Positions 25,830 to 36,757 of a stretch of 64,000 bases of DNA are shown here, piece by piece. Both the position numbers and the translations under genes were made by a program. Below the pieces are notes generated by a model. It saw only the letters and a program-made list of their open reading frames with translations, made no database searches and was not told the DNA's origin. Within the stretch, counting starts at the first letter, position 1; each line of letters begins with the position of its first letter. Source of the stretch: Acestrorhynchus altus (lineage: Eukaryota; Chordata; Actinopteri; Characiformes; Acestrorhynchidae); the NCBI GenBank assembly GCA_034509495.1, contig CM067505.1, forward strand, positions 1,576,507 to 1,640,506. Reading direction: 5' to 3'.

Positions 25830-27177
25830 CTGTTCACATACCATGATGTTGGACGGGAACTGGGCAGGATCAGAGTTGTTCAGGTAGATTGGCGGCTGAG
25901 GGCACCGTCTCAGGGGGGCAGAATGTTCCGCAGAGCACACACAAGCACCCCACACCACAACCGCGGTAAAAGCCTAAATGGACCTACAAATCTCCAATAC
26001 TGACATACCAGCACAGTCGGCTGGCTTTGGTGCTGGTATCTGGAACTTCAAGACAAGCGTTACAGCAGACCGCAACCGTGCTATTGATTTACGTGGTGGG
26101 ACCTTCATGAGCATCAATAACCGAATAAACTATTTTAATCACAATTTTCCAGTTACAAACTGGTATTACTCAGCTATTGTGTGTGGAACTGCTGAAGCGT
26201 GTGATCTGAGATGACGTCGATGCTTCACGAGCCCCCAACAAATATCTACCAGGTCTGATATCTGCTGATGACTGTAAAAAAATCCAGATGATCCTGAACG
26301 TCCTGAAGGAAGGTTTCTGGGAGACGTCTCTTAGTGACGGCTGCAGAAACACAATAACACTATTTCAGTTCACAGACTCGGGTCCTCAGAGACGCAGGGG
26401 GTCACGCTTGTTTTCCTTTCGCTTCACCTTCGGTTCCCTTGTTTAAAGACGTCTAAACAGACTTCTGCAGCTGAGTGGCCTGCAGAAGTGCTTGAAGTGA
26501 GATGTTACTGCATGGACTGCAGAAGGCTCTGCCTTCCCGTCTCACGACAAATCAAATATCAAATCAAATGAATCAGGAGCATTCATGGTCTCAAGCAGTG
26601 TCTCTTAAAAGCAGGGTCCACCTGCTCCAGAACCAAGCGGAGAAAAACAAAACTCTACTCTGACAGTGAACGCGGCAAGAAATGGCGTCTGAAAGCGTGG
26701 GCGTCAATTCTTCTCTTGCAGCCCACTGGTGGTCCCCAGCCCTGAGTGGAACATCCTTTCTAAAACACCAGGTTTCCAGAGTTTACACACATATATGGAT
26801 ATAAATGGTTCATATTTATTCAGTAATTAGAAAAACTGAATGTTGAATTTTTAAAAATATCACTCCTTTCTTCACTTAAGAGGTAATGGGGTTGACAGCT
26901 CTCGGCCTGATGTTCATTGCCCAAATGATAAACCCTACAGTCACAAATGAAAAGAAGAATAAAGGATGGATTTATGGACAGATCACAGACTTTACACTGA
27001 CAGTCGTGGACGAGGCTGACAAATAAAGATGATTTGATGGCTGTATGACACAAAACGATGCGACAGCAGACGGTTGTGAGTCTGTTCTTTCTCCCCTGTC
27101 TTCAGGAGGAGGCTTAACCAGGAGAGGAGGGAGAACTTTACCTCTCTCTCTCCTCCCCCTTTCTCTCTCTCTCCCTC

Positions 27178-27258
<81 letters not shown>

Positions 27259-28045
27259 CCTCTCCCCCTCTCCCCCCCTCTCTCTACTCTCTCTGGGTAA
27301 GGAAAGAGTAGAGCACACTCCCACTGCTTTAGCGCTGTCAGATTTACTGTGGTTTCGCGATGCTCGGAGGCGGGGACGGTGTGCTGATGAGTCCTGTGTG
27401 TTTTAGTCATTAAGATCTGTCCTAACTGGACGAACGCTGAAGGATATTCAGTTTGAGTGTATAATTGTCTAATTGTGTAATGAATAATGTCCATCAGTAG
27501 AGTTAGATTTTAATATTCAGGACTTTTTTTGGGCTAAAGAAGTTTTTATTCACAAAAAAATTGTCAAGTATTTATAGGAGACACAAGAGACATTTTACAT
27601 CATGTCTCAGAATCCTGCTGGACATTAATCGAGTGTTTCGGAGCTGAAGAGTCTCAGTATTATCCATTTCAGGAACGTCTGCACTTGTTCTTTGCGATCT
27701 GAGATGTGACCTGGTGGTTGGGAAACCAGCCTTGTGACTGGAAGGTCGCTGGTTTGATTCCCTGAACTGACAGGACATGACTGAAGTGCCAGCTAGGCAA
27801 CACACTGAACTCCTCAACTGCTGACCGTGGATAGAGCTGCCCACCGCTCTGCACGTGTGCACACTGCCCCTAGTGTGGAATTCACTAGTGTGGACTATGT
27901 CACATTAACGTTTAATCAGAAATCACAGGGACATTATTTTAAATTACGAGACTGAAGAAGGCAAGTCTGGGACTGGGACATGTGTGTCAAACCAGTTCAC
28001 CTGCTTATGTACTTATGGGGATGGAGTAGCACTGAAAGTACTAAA

Positions 28046-28087
<42 letters not shown>

Positions 28088-28764
28088 GAGACTGACCACT
28101 CAGCTTGGCTCAGACGCAGTAGCGGCTTCATCACCAAGGTGGTAAATTCACCCAACAAAGAGCCGCCCTTCAGGACCAATCCAGCAGTGTGGGATAATGA
28201 ACTTATCTGGTTGGAGTAGCAGTGAGAGGCGCTATTGTGTATGAGCTCCCTCTCCACGGCCAGGCGTGTCCCGTTAATGCACAACCCCTGTCCTCCCGCA
28301 GCCGGTCCGGAAACATGCACGGATTACCATTCTCATTAATAACCAGATCTCCACCTGATCCCTCCAACACTCCACCAGCTCTCTCTCTCACTCTCTCTAA
28401 AACCCTGCCTAGCCCTCACTTCCTCTCCCTCTCCCTCTCCCTCCCTCTCTCTCTCTCTCTCACTCTCACTCCCTCACCCTTCCTGTTTCTCTCTCACATT
28501 TCCTCACTCACTCACCCACTCTGTTATGGGTGGCAGCACTGTTCAGTTTCTATTCTACTGGCGGTTCTTCTCTACAGGGATTAGAGAAGCTGTTTGTATT
28601 CATTGCACATCTGTGTCAACAATGGGTGCACCTTAAAGTAGCTGGTCATTCGTCCAGAAGAAGTCCACAAACTTTTGTTGGTGAATCATGACGCGCCTGA
28701 AGGATGATCTCTCCTCCTGAGGAGGCATGCTCAAATCACAGTTCAGACAGTTCTCAGACAGTGC

Positions 28765-28822
<58 letters not shown>

Positions 28823-29136
28823 CCTCTTTTCTCTCTCTCTCCCTTTCTCTCTCTCTCCCTCTCTCTCTCTCCCTCCCTCTCTCTTTCTCTCTCTCTCTCT
28901 CTATTCTCTCTCTCGCTCTCTCCCTCCTCTTTTCTCTCTCTCTCTCTTTTCTCTCTCTCCCTCCCTCTCTCTCTCTCCCTCCCTTTCTCTTTTCTCTCTC
29001 TCTCTCCCTCTCTCCATCCCCCTCTCTCTCTCCCTCTCTCTGTCTCTCTCTCTTTCTCCTCTCTGTCTCTCCCTACACTCTCTCTCTCTCTCTCTCATCT
29101 CTCTCTCCTCTCTCTCTCGCTGCCCCCCTTCCCCCC

Positions 29137-29171
<35 letters not shown>

Positions 29172-29210
29172 TCTCTCTCTCCCCTCTCTCTCTCTCTGTC
29201 TCTCTCTCCC

Positions 29211-29287
<77 letters not shown>

Positions 29288-29368
29288 CCTCCCCCTCTCT
29301 CTCTCTGTCTCTCTCTCCCCTCTCTCTCTCCTCACTCCCCCTCTCTCTCCCCCTCTCTCTCTCTCTCT

Positions 29369-29406
<38 letters not shown>

Positions 29407-29410
29407 CCTC

Positions 29411-29446
<36 letters not shown>

Positions 29447-32400
29447 AATCACTGCTCCCTGGATCCCTCCCTGCTGCAGTTTGCTGGACGTCTGCTCGCT
29501 GAAGCCACAGAAGTTTCTTTGTGAGGCTGCAGAGAGTCCAACCTGCCAAACTGGGATTGTGTAAAGGGGGGAAACAAAGTCCTGCAAGATTCTGCCAACT
29601 ACCACTGACCACAGATTAACGGCCACTCACAACCTGAGACTCCAGTCCAGACTGGAGTCCAGACTGCTCTTAAAGTGTCACCCGGACACCCAGTATCAAT
29701 CAAATTTAAACACACAGCGATCAGACTGCTATCAGCTGATACTCGGCATTAAAGGCGACGGTGCTTATAGACCCGCGGTGCTGCACAAAGGGGACGTTGT
29801 CCTCCGCATTTAACACACTGATACACACTTCACACACCAGGGGGCAGTGAGCACACGTGCCCGGAGCGGTGGGCAGTCCCATCCACGGCACCCGGGGAGC
29901 AGCTGGGGAGTTCAGTGCCTTGCTCAAGGGATTCAAACCAGCAACCTTCCAGTCACAAGGCTGGTCCCCGACCCACCACGAGGACTATGACTAACAGCAG
30001 ACTACACAAGGACAGCTTTGGAGATGTCTCACTTCCTTTAAGTATAATATTTGTATTTATTCTCGCTGATAAGGGACGTCCTGATCCTGCACGGACATAT
30101 CTGAGCTGTCCTGATCACACAGGCAGGCAGATGCCGTGCTGATAGCTTTAGCAGACACGTTCAGAGCCCGAGGTCTGAAGAACAGATATTACAAGTGAGG
30201 TTCAGCAGATAATGCGACCTACTCACTGTGGCAGGCTGGAATTGTTGGTGGGTGAGGTCACACGGTATCACGTTGCCCGTCATCATTTCACTGCTCTTAC
30301 TAATCAGGAAGCGGAGCTGAGTAACCAGACCATGAGGTCATCTCTACTGGAAATGACGTGATGGGCCAGTAGAATAAATCACAGGCTGACCAGCTCACAG
30401 CGGAAACAGCAGGGCCTGCCGGCAGCCAGAGTGCTGAGCTGCACTCGCGCCAGAGTGTTACTTACACAAATAACAAAAGCTGACACAATGGACGAGGACA
30501 CGAATGGACGGAGCAGAGCAGTACGGCTGGAAATCACGGGGGCAGTGCAGCCAAAAGCGAAACATAACCACGACCATATGGACGCAATAACGGAGAGGAG
30601 ACTGTTTTGTAGTGCGGACGTTATCGTAGGGTTCAAACCCCAGACAGACAAACCCACCACTCTACACGACAAGAGTCCTACCTGTCCCCTCTCAGACAAA
30701 CACCATGAACATACATATAAACCCAGGACTGGGGTTAATGAGCACACAAACTGGGACCGAGCATACTGGTGAAGACCAGATGTTCCCAACAGTCCATTAT
30801 GCCACGAACACCACGTTCACAGCTGTGGTAAACATGGTCCTGCAGGAAGAGACAAAGCAAACAAGGAAGGCTGGATAACGCGTTCGGATGAAGTGTGTGT
30901 ACCGGGTGGGTTGTTCCTTCGATGGGCGTGGGGGTCGTCCGGCTCGGCGAAGATGTTGGAGGCCATTCTGTTCTTACGCACCGGCTTCTCCTCGTCTGTG
31001 CCGAAGCAAATGTTGGAGGTTCCGCCAGGGGGCCGCAACACCCTGCAGAAGACCAGAGGAGTCCACAGTGCATCAGTACGGCTGGACTTACGCTTTAATA
31101 CAATGAAAACTCTTTACTGATCTTATTCAGGCAGCAGAGTTCGGCTCTGCACTCTAGTTAAGAGCTTCTCAGTCCAGCAAACTAAATCCATTAACCCTCA
31201 GAGCCCCCGGTGGTCCCACGGTGGTCCCACGGTGGTCCCACGGTGGTGCAGATTCTGAACAGGACAGTAAAATGACATGAAGTTACTGCTGCAAGTATTA
31301 CTTTATTAAACATGAGAGTTACTGTAGTAAACACTAGTATTACTGTAGTAAACACTAGTATTACTGTAGTAAACATAGTATTACTGTAGTAAACACTAGT
31401 ATTACTGTAATAAACATAGTATTACTGTAGTAAACACTAGTATTGCTGTAATACAGTGTTGCTGTAGTATGGACAGTAATATGATTGTAATAAAGATAGT
31501 AGTGTTGCTGATGTAGGGATAGTAGTATGACTGTAATAAAGACAATAGTATGACTGTAATAAAGACAGTAGTGCTGCTGTAGTAGGGACAGTAGTATTAC
31601 TGTAGTAGGGACAGTAGTGTTGCTGTTGTAGGGACAGTAGTGTTGCTGTAGTATGGACAGTAGTATGATTGTAAAAGATAGTAGTATGACTGTAATAAAG
31701 ACAGTAGTGCTGCTGTAGTAGGGACAGTAGTGTTGCTGTTGTAGGGACAGTAGTGTTGCTGTTGTAGGGACAGTAGTATGACTGTAATAAAGACAGTAGT
31801 ATGACTGTAATAAAGACAGTAGTGCTGCTGTAGTAGGGACAGTAGTATTACTGTAGTATGGACAGTAGTATTGCTGTAGTAGGGACAGCAGTATCACTGT
31901 AGTAGGGACAGTAGTGTTGCTGTAGTAGGGACAGCAGTATTACTGTAGTAGGGACAGCAGTATCACTGTAGTAGGGACAGTAGTATGACTGTAATAAAGA
32001 CAGTAGTATGACTGTAATAAAGACAGTAGTATGACTGTGGTAGGGACAGTAGTATTGCTGTAGTAGGGACAGCAGTATCACTGTAGTAGGGACAGTAGTA
32101 TCACTGTAGTAGGGACAGCAGTATCACTGTAGTAGGGACAGTAGTGTTGCTGTAGTAGGGACAGTAGTATGACTGTAATAAAGACAGTAGTATGACTGTA
32201 ATAAAGACAGCAGTATGACTGTAGTAGGGACAGTAGTATGGATGTAATAAAGACAGTAGTATGACTGTAATAAAGACAGCAGTATCACTGTAGTAGGGAC
32301 AGTAGTATGACTGTATTCAGGGTGATTGTGAGTTGTAACTCAGAGCAGGCTGGTGTAACTGTACGTCAAACAGATGTGTGAGAGGAAACGCAGGGCTGTG

Positions 32401-32574
32401 GTTTAGAGGATAAATCAGCGCTCAGACACACGGGCTGCTCTTCAGCTCAGGACAAAGGGGTGAGAACGTGGTGCTGTCACAGATTTGTGGTTCCGCTGAC
32501 ATTAAAAGAACAAAACAGCTGCAGGGGATGCTGCCTACCATCATCTGCCTCCACTGCACATCTCTGATGGATGT

Positions 32575-32627
<53 letters not shown>

Positions 32628-33105
32628 TAACTTTTTTTCATGGTTGGTTTCTGGGTCATGACTATGTCCCCTATGTTGTTTTAATGAGGACCACATACTA
32701 GAACAGAGACACTTGAGACATATTGTTACAATCGGCACAGAAATGTGTCCCTGTCTCATTATCTGTGTATTATTATATAAATATCAATATGTCTCGTGTG
32801 TTCGAATAATACGGTCCATACATTTCATACCTTCACAGTAAGGGAAGACTTTCTACTGCACTCTGAAGCATTGCTGTGAGGATATGATTGCATTCAGCAA
32901 CATCAGTGATGTTGGATCCCCACCTCATCCCAAAAGTCCTGGATGGAGCGCCATCATTCCAGGGAACAGAGCTCCGCTGCTCCACAGCTCAGTGCTGGGG
33001 GTGTTTATACCCTCTATCCCACGTCTGGGATTAAACAGGGTTTGTTTATCTGCTCCAGAGAGTCCTATTCTATTGGCAGAACATTTCTACAGGGACTCAA
33101 CAAAG

Positions 33106-33145
<40 letters not shown>

Positions 33146-33223
33146 AAATCGTTGGACATGCAGTGTGTATGGGATTTGGCCAAAAATCCCCAAAATGTGG
33201 AGCTTTTGTAAAATCAATCACTT

Positions 33224-33272
<49 letters not shown>

Positions 33273-33381
33273 AGATGACTGACTGCTGCAGGGGACACTG
33301 CCCAGCATTAACAGAGTAAGTATAAGATGGGAGGGCCTCCACTCCCTAAGCCCTTCTGTCGCACACACACACACCCACACA

Positions 33382-33412
<31 letters not shown>

Positions 33413-33649
33413 CCTACAGCTGACTGGAGCCGACCCCGTCTGCTATCACCAAGCGGAGATTCCGCTGCTGGATGGTTTTCATTGGTCCCATATGTCAGAT
33501 GGGCAGCAGAACAAGCCACCAACAATTTGCTCTGAGGGGCTTCTGACGGATTTGATGATGAACCCTCAAACCACGAAGAACCTTGTTAAGGGGCGGAAGT
33601 GGAGTTCCGTTTAAAGGAGAACACCACCCCCTCTCCTTTTCTTCTTTTC

Positions 33650-33680
<31 letters not shown>

Positions 33681-35195
33681 ACATGCTGGAACCCGACAGC
33701 TGACAGCCAGGCAGCTGTCCTCCAGGTCCGGCAGCACTCCCAACCCAACTCCAGGCTAACCTTGGAGAGAAAAGAGGGGAAGACTGCTGGGGGACGACAG
33801 GGATTTACGGGGGGAAAAAAAGAAATCACTGTCTGGACGATGGCTTGGCTTTAGTCATAATGCTCTAACTAGTGTCTACCTCCTGTTCCATGATTTGTGA
33901 AATGCCCTGCCTGCAGGGGAAAAGAGCCTCTTTCTCCAGACCCCACCCTACCCAACCTCAGCCTGAAACGGCAGATCACCGAAGGAACAGGAGATCTTTC
34001 CGAAGATACCGTGCCACATGCCAGAGATGGTTTAGACACGGTGGTTTAGAGGTTGCTGATAAGGGTGTTTGTTTTCCATCTGAAAGAAGCTGTAAAATGC
34101 CTTGGAGTGGGGCTCTGGGGTGCGACCTACATTCTCTCCCTCAGCTGGCCTCATGTCCAGCACGGCATTAGATTAAACTCGAGATCGGGAGAACATCCAA
34201 CAGGCTGAAAGGAGAAATCTGAGTTATTCTGGCTTTATGGAGCAACACACGCTCAGATCAGAGGCAGATCAACATGTTGCACCAAGACGCTCCACAAACT
34301 CGAGGCCTGAAGTTGCAGGGCATCATCCATATTTCACGGCCCGGTTCACAAGACCGGAGCTTTGTAGGAGATATTTCACCTGCACCTTCTCCCTTCCTCG
34401 GCTGGAAAACCCCTCCAGTGTTCCCTCGTCAGAAAGTTGGCAGCCAGACCCTGGGCAGAACCCGAGGACTCTGGTTCTATAAGCTGAACACTTCAGTCCA
34501 GCCTGGCAAGCAGGGAAGACAACCGTCTGGATGAAATGTCGGTGCATTAACTCCAACACGTAGCCAGACCCATAAAAGGACAATGGAGGGGTCCGGGGCC
34601 TCCCAGCCAGGCCTGTCCAGCGGAGCATGCAACTGGACTAGTCAAAACCAGACATCAGTCCACCTTCTCCTGGAGGTCAGATGATGGATGCCGACCTTTC
34701 CTCCAATTGCAGCAAAGGTTGGGTACGAATGGGAGGCAGCGATGCTGAAGGGAGAGAAGAAAAGCAGGAAAAGGGCCTTTCTGAGCTGAAAGAAGGGCCA
34801 AACTTTTGCCTTTCGGATTCAACCCTCATGGTCAACCCATACGCTGACCGGCCCCTTGTGTTTCCCTGCCCCAACACACCCAGTTCTGCCCCCTGTGCAA
34901 ACAAAGCCGGACCCAGAGCTGCACCCACCCCCATGTTTTAAAGGTCTGACACTGAGAGCCATCTGACATGGCCTGAGCACATGCAGCCCATTAATGCATC
35001 AAAGCCAAATCAGCTGGCTTCTTCACCCCCTCACACACACACATACACACACACACACACACACCCCTCCCCTCAGCTGCTGTCCAACTGCCCTGGATCC
35101 AGTTTTCTTTTGTCTGAACTGCAGCTGCTCCCTGTTTACCTGGAGCTGCTCTTGGCCCCCGGCTCCATGCCCTGGAAGGTGGTGGTGGTGGTCAT
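21299..35195 (-). CDS. jpt1: Jupiter microtubule-associated homolog 1 (HN1)
   Basis: Secure exons in gene order: 35195-35140 (MTTTTTFQGMEPGAKSSS, ATG at 35195), 31042-30903 (VLRPPGGTSNICFGTDEEKP then VRKNRMASNIFAEPDDP and HRRNNPP) and 21418-21299 (ending GGRRNPPGGKSSLILG and TGA). The Jpt/Hn1 hallmarks are the MTTTTTF start, VLRPPGG, NRMASNIF and the C-terminal RRNPPGGKSSLxLG. Exon 1 ends in phase 2 and exon 2 in phase 1, while the last exon starts in phase 0, so at least one exon of length 3n+2 must lie between. The best candidate is 29526-29453 (separate entry); with it the protein is about 129 residues against 154 in human. The family is small, disordered and linked to microtubules and beta-catenin/GSK3 signalling. 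The introns are heavily loaded with tandem repeats. Confidence 0.88.
22950..25268. repeat. 49-bp satellite array in jpt1 intron
   Basis: The core array at about 23510-25268 repeats the unit agtaatctagtagtgtatac + tggtcagactcggtctgact + gactctgag with a 49-base period (measured at 25141, 25190 and 25239), about 36 copies. More diverged copies reach back to about 22950. The left two thirds carry mostly 'agcgtatact' and the right third 'agtgtatact'. Single-base indels are frequent on the left; the last units on the right are almost identical. Confidence 0.9.
25340..25850 (+). mobile_element. Tc1/mariner-type MITE (copy 1)
   Basis: Starts near gggcaaaagtattgggacgc and contains the family landmarks 'ctccatcattcagagaacac', 'agctccactgctccacagct' and 'cagtgctggggg', with a (GT)n at 25791-25825. 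The other end is truncated. Related copies are at 28555, 32838, 40630, 44025, 47705, 56860 and 60385. Confidence 0.7.
27139..27293. repeat. (CT)n pyrimidine tract
   Basis: About 155 bases of CT dinucleotides with C-rich interruptions, in a jpt1 intron. On the jpt1 sense strand it is a purine (GA)n tract. Confidence 0.95.
27690..27900 (-). repeat. tRNA-derived-type dispersed repeat (SINE-like)
   Basis: Contains accagccttgtgactggaag and ggtttgattcc, a box-B-like word, then gtggatagagctgcccaccg. The same family is present in opposite orientation at 29750-29965. No clean box A or poly(A)/short tandem tail could be defined, so the class is uncertain. Confidence 0.55.
28555..28690 (+). mobile_element. 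Tc1/mariner-type MITE, 3' end fragment
   Basis: Matches the right end of the family: tgcacatctgtgtcaacaat, then ccttaaagtagctg, ending at gtccacaaacttttgttgg. Confidence 0.6.
28768..29441. repeat. About 675-bp (CT)n homopyrimidine tract
   Basis: Almost uninterrupted CT/CCT/CCC with rare G, A or TTTT interruptions. It yields long Ser/Leu/Pro and Arg/Glu reading frames in several frames that are not genes. On the jpt1 sense strand it is (GA)n, starting about a dozen bases into the intron after the candidate exon at 29453-29526. Confidence 0.97.
29453..29526 (-). CDS. jpt1: Candidate internal exon of jpt1
   Basis: On the minus strand, acceptor ctctctgcag precedes 74 bases that stay open in the required phase (entry phase 1, exit phase 0) and encode SQRNFCGFSEQTSSKLQQGG plus five more residues, followed by donor gtgatt. 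The length is 3n+2, exactly what the flanking secure exons require. The donor is weak, and I cannot confirm the peptide against the family from memory. It sits directly beside the long (CT)n tract, which on the gene strand is a (GA)n run starting just inside the next intron. A different exon, or an additional one, remains possible. Confidence 0.42.
29750..29965 (+). repeat. SINE-like dispersed repeat, inverted relative to 27690-27900
   Basis: Contains ggggcagtgagcacacgtgc, cggagcggtgggcagtccca and cttccagtcacaaggctggt. The last word is the exact reverse complement of one at 27725-27744. Confidence 0.6.
31310..32320. repeat. 23-bp minisatellite with two interspersed unit types
   Basis: Units of 23 bases: type A acagtagtatgactgtaata+aag and type B acagtagtattgctgtagta+ggg, about 37 copies from 31470 on, preceded by 21-22 bp relatives (ttactgtagtaaacactagta) at 31310-31450. 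The Tyr/Leu-rich ORFs on - are artefacts of the repeat. Confidence 0.93.
32838..33160 (+). mobile_element. Tc1/mariner-type MITE (copy)
   Basis: Contains ggaagactttctactgcact, gcattgctgtgaggatatga, ggatggagcgccatcattcc, agctccgctgctccacagct and tgctccagagagtcctattc in the same order as other copies. It is interrupted by (GT)n at 33106-33142. Confidence 0.7.
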
Positions 35196-35540
35196 GTCGC
35201 GGGGTGGTCAGTCTGTCTCAGAATCGCCGGAGCGCTGCTGTATGCCCTGCTGTCCGCACGGACTCCGCCCGACTCGGACTGGACCGGAGTCTCTGCTCGA
35301 GCCGCCTCCAGCTCCAGGCCCCGCCCACCGCAGAATCCAAGCGCCGCGATTGGCAGACGTAGGGCGAGAGCCGGCGCTGATTGGACGAACCGTCTGCCAC
35401 TCGGCCCCTCCCACCCGCGTTCTCCGAGCGCTCGACGCTTAACGGTTAATCCCGCAGCGCCTGTGACGTCAGAGTCCGACGGAATAAGGAATGCAATGAC
35501 GTCATACGCGCTATGACGCGCTGCTCGAGGACACCGGTCC
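35196..35540 (-). promoter_or_regulatory. jpt1 CpG-rich promoter with two CREs and two CCAAT boxes
   Basis: A GC- and CpG-rich block directly upstream of the jpt1 start codon. It contains two palindromic CREs TGACGTCA at 35464-35471 and 35497-35504 (33 bp apart) and two ATTGG words at 35349-35353 and 35380-35384, that is CCAAT on the gene strand, 31 bp apart. Going toward the gene the order is CRE, CRE, CCAAT, CCAAT, ATG. No TATA box is evident. CREB/ATF and NF-Y binding is inferred from the motifs. Confidence 0.7.
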
Positions 35541-35949
35541 CTGCTGTGGAAGCCAGCTGGATGGTTGGTGGTTGACCAGCTCTGAACCAGTATGAATGTG
35601 TGATGCACTGGATTCTGATCATACTGGTCAGCTACCCACCCGGTCTGGCCCACCCGGGACCCTTTATTTTAGAGGCTGGGCAACGATGGGCCCATTTGGG
35701 TCCCAGTAACCAAACATATACACCATTCAAAGCCCCACCTGGAACCACCTGAGCTTCTCCGACAAGAAGGTCGCTCAGGCTGTGCTCTTCGGCCAGCTTG
35801 GTTCACGCTGGTCATACTGGTTGTCCACTTTGGTCAGACTGATCCATCTCAAAAACAAAGCCTTGCTGGTCAAGAACTAAGCTGGTCACCCATCCAGTTT
35901 AGGTTTTTTTACAACAAAGGAGCCAAAAATCTGGTAAAAAGAGCATATT
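35541..35949. other. Short intergenic spacer between jpt1 promoter and sumo2 3' end
   Basis: Contains 'actggtcagctacccacc'- and 'gctggtcaagaactaagctg'-type words that recur at 43260-43740, so it is a dispersed repeat of unknown class. No coding sequence was seen. Confidence 0.5.
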
Positions 35950-35955
35950 TTTATT
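35950..35955 (-). terminator. Candidate distal poly(A) signal of sumo2
   Basis: TTTATT on + is AATAAA on -, about 2.15 kb after the sumo2 stop codon. A nearer ATTAAA signal on - (TTTAAT near 37852) would give a 3' UTR of about 250 bases. Both are inferred from motif and position only. Confidence 0.4.
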
Positions 35956-36757
35956 TTAACAAGTGATCCATTCGACAATACAGATGTTTGACTGAAACAT
36001 ACCAGGATGTCGTTTTTCATACAGTCGACTCAATACCGTCTCGCTCTAACACGTCCACTACCATTTAAAAAGAGATTTAAAAAAACAGAAAGTGTGGCTG
36101 GATAATCATAAGAATAATCACCATCATAACCGTGACGGGAGACGAGGAATCCACACCTATGTCTCCAACCCTGCTCCACAAACCAGCTTCACACGTGATG
36201 TTGTACAGATTTCTCAGAACCTCAAACCAAAATATCACTACAAAATATAAAACCGACTTCCGCGTCTGCAAACCTCATCTTCTCGTGGATTACAGCATGA
36301 ATTTGTAGATTAGTGAACTATAAAGTAGCACGAACGACTTTGAGCTCCAATCAGAAACTCGTTTAAAGGGGAATCAGACGGATTTCTTCTCTACAATGAA
36401 CCACCATAAGAGGAATCTATGGAAGCCCATTCCCACAACTCGGAGAAAAGAAACAGTCAACAGTCCGTAAAAATGAGACAGTAAGTCACAATCAGATGAT
36501 TATGACTATATATCTCTATGACTTAGTGTCTCAAACTCGTTATTATGACATATCGTACTATTTGTTTTCCTCAGTTGATGGAAGTGGGCTTCCCTAAGAA
36601 TCTCACCATGTTTACGACACTTTTAAGTTATTTACCGTAAAACCTACCTGGTTCAAACGGTCCCGAGGTTCGGTTTCAGCCTGTAAATATGATCAGTTTG
36701 TGCAAGAATATGTTCAGATATGTCACTATGTTACCATCATCAGCATTACATATGATC

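Larger units (their letters stand above)
31043..35139 (-). other. First jpt1 intron
   Basis: Contains the 23-bp minisatellite (31310-32320), (CA)n at 32577-32624, a Tc1-type MITE at 32838-33160, (GT)n at 33106-33142, (CA)n at 33231-33269 and 33362-33411, a T-rich tract at 33635-33680 and (CA)n at 35031-35064. I saw no further convincing exon in 33700-35030 on either strand. Confidence 0.7.

Noticed and set aside
25978..26214. 78-codon ORF on + downstream of a MITE
   Set aside because: Lies in a jpt1 intron, antisense to the gene, with no recognisable family.
28704..29626. Long ORFs on both strands (up to 286 codons) rich in Ser/Leu/Pro or Arg/Glu
   Set aside because: They run through the (CT)n tract, where no frame contains stops; low-complexity artefact. 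Only the 74-bp unique segment at 29453-29526 is kept, as a jpt1 exon candidate.
31361..32081. Tyr/Leu/Thr-rich ORFs on - (178 and 77 codons)
   Set aside because: By-products of the 23-bp minisatellite; the frame changes wherever the unit length slips.
35192..35653. 153-codon ORF on - across the jpt1 promoter
   Set aside because: It is upstream of and out of register with the clear MTTTTTF start at 35195; open because of CpG-rich composition.
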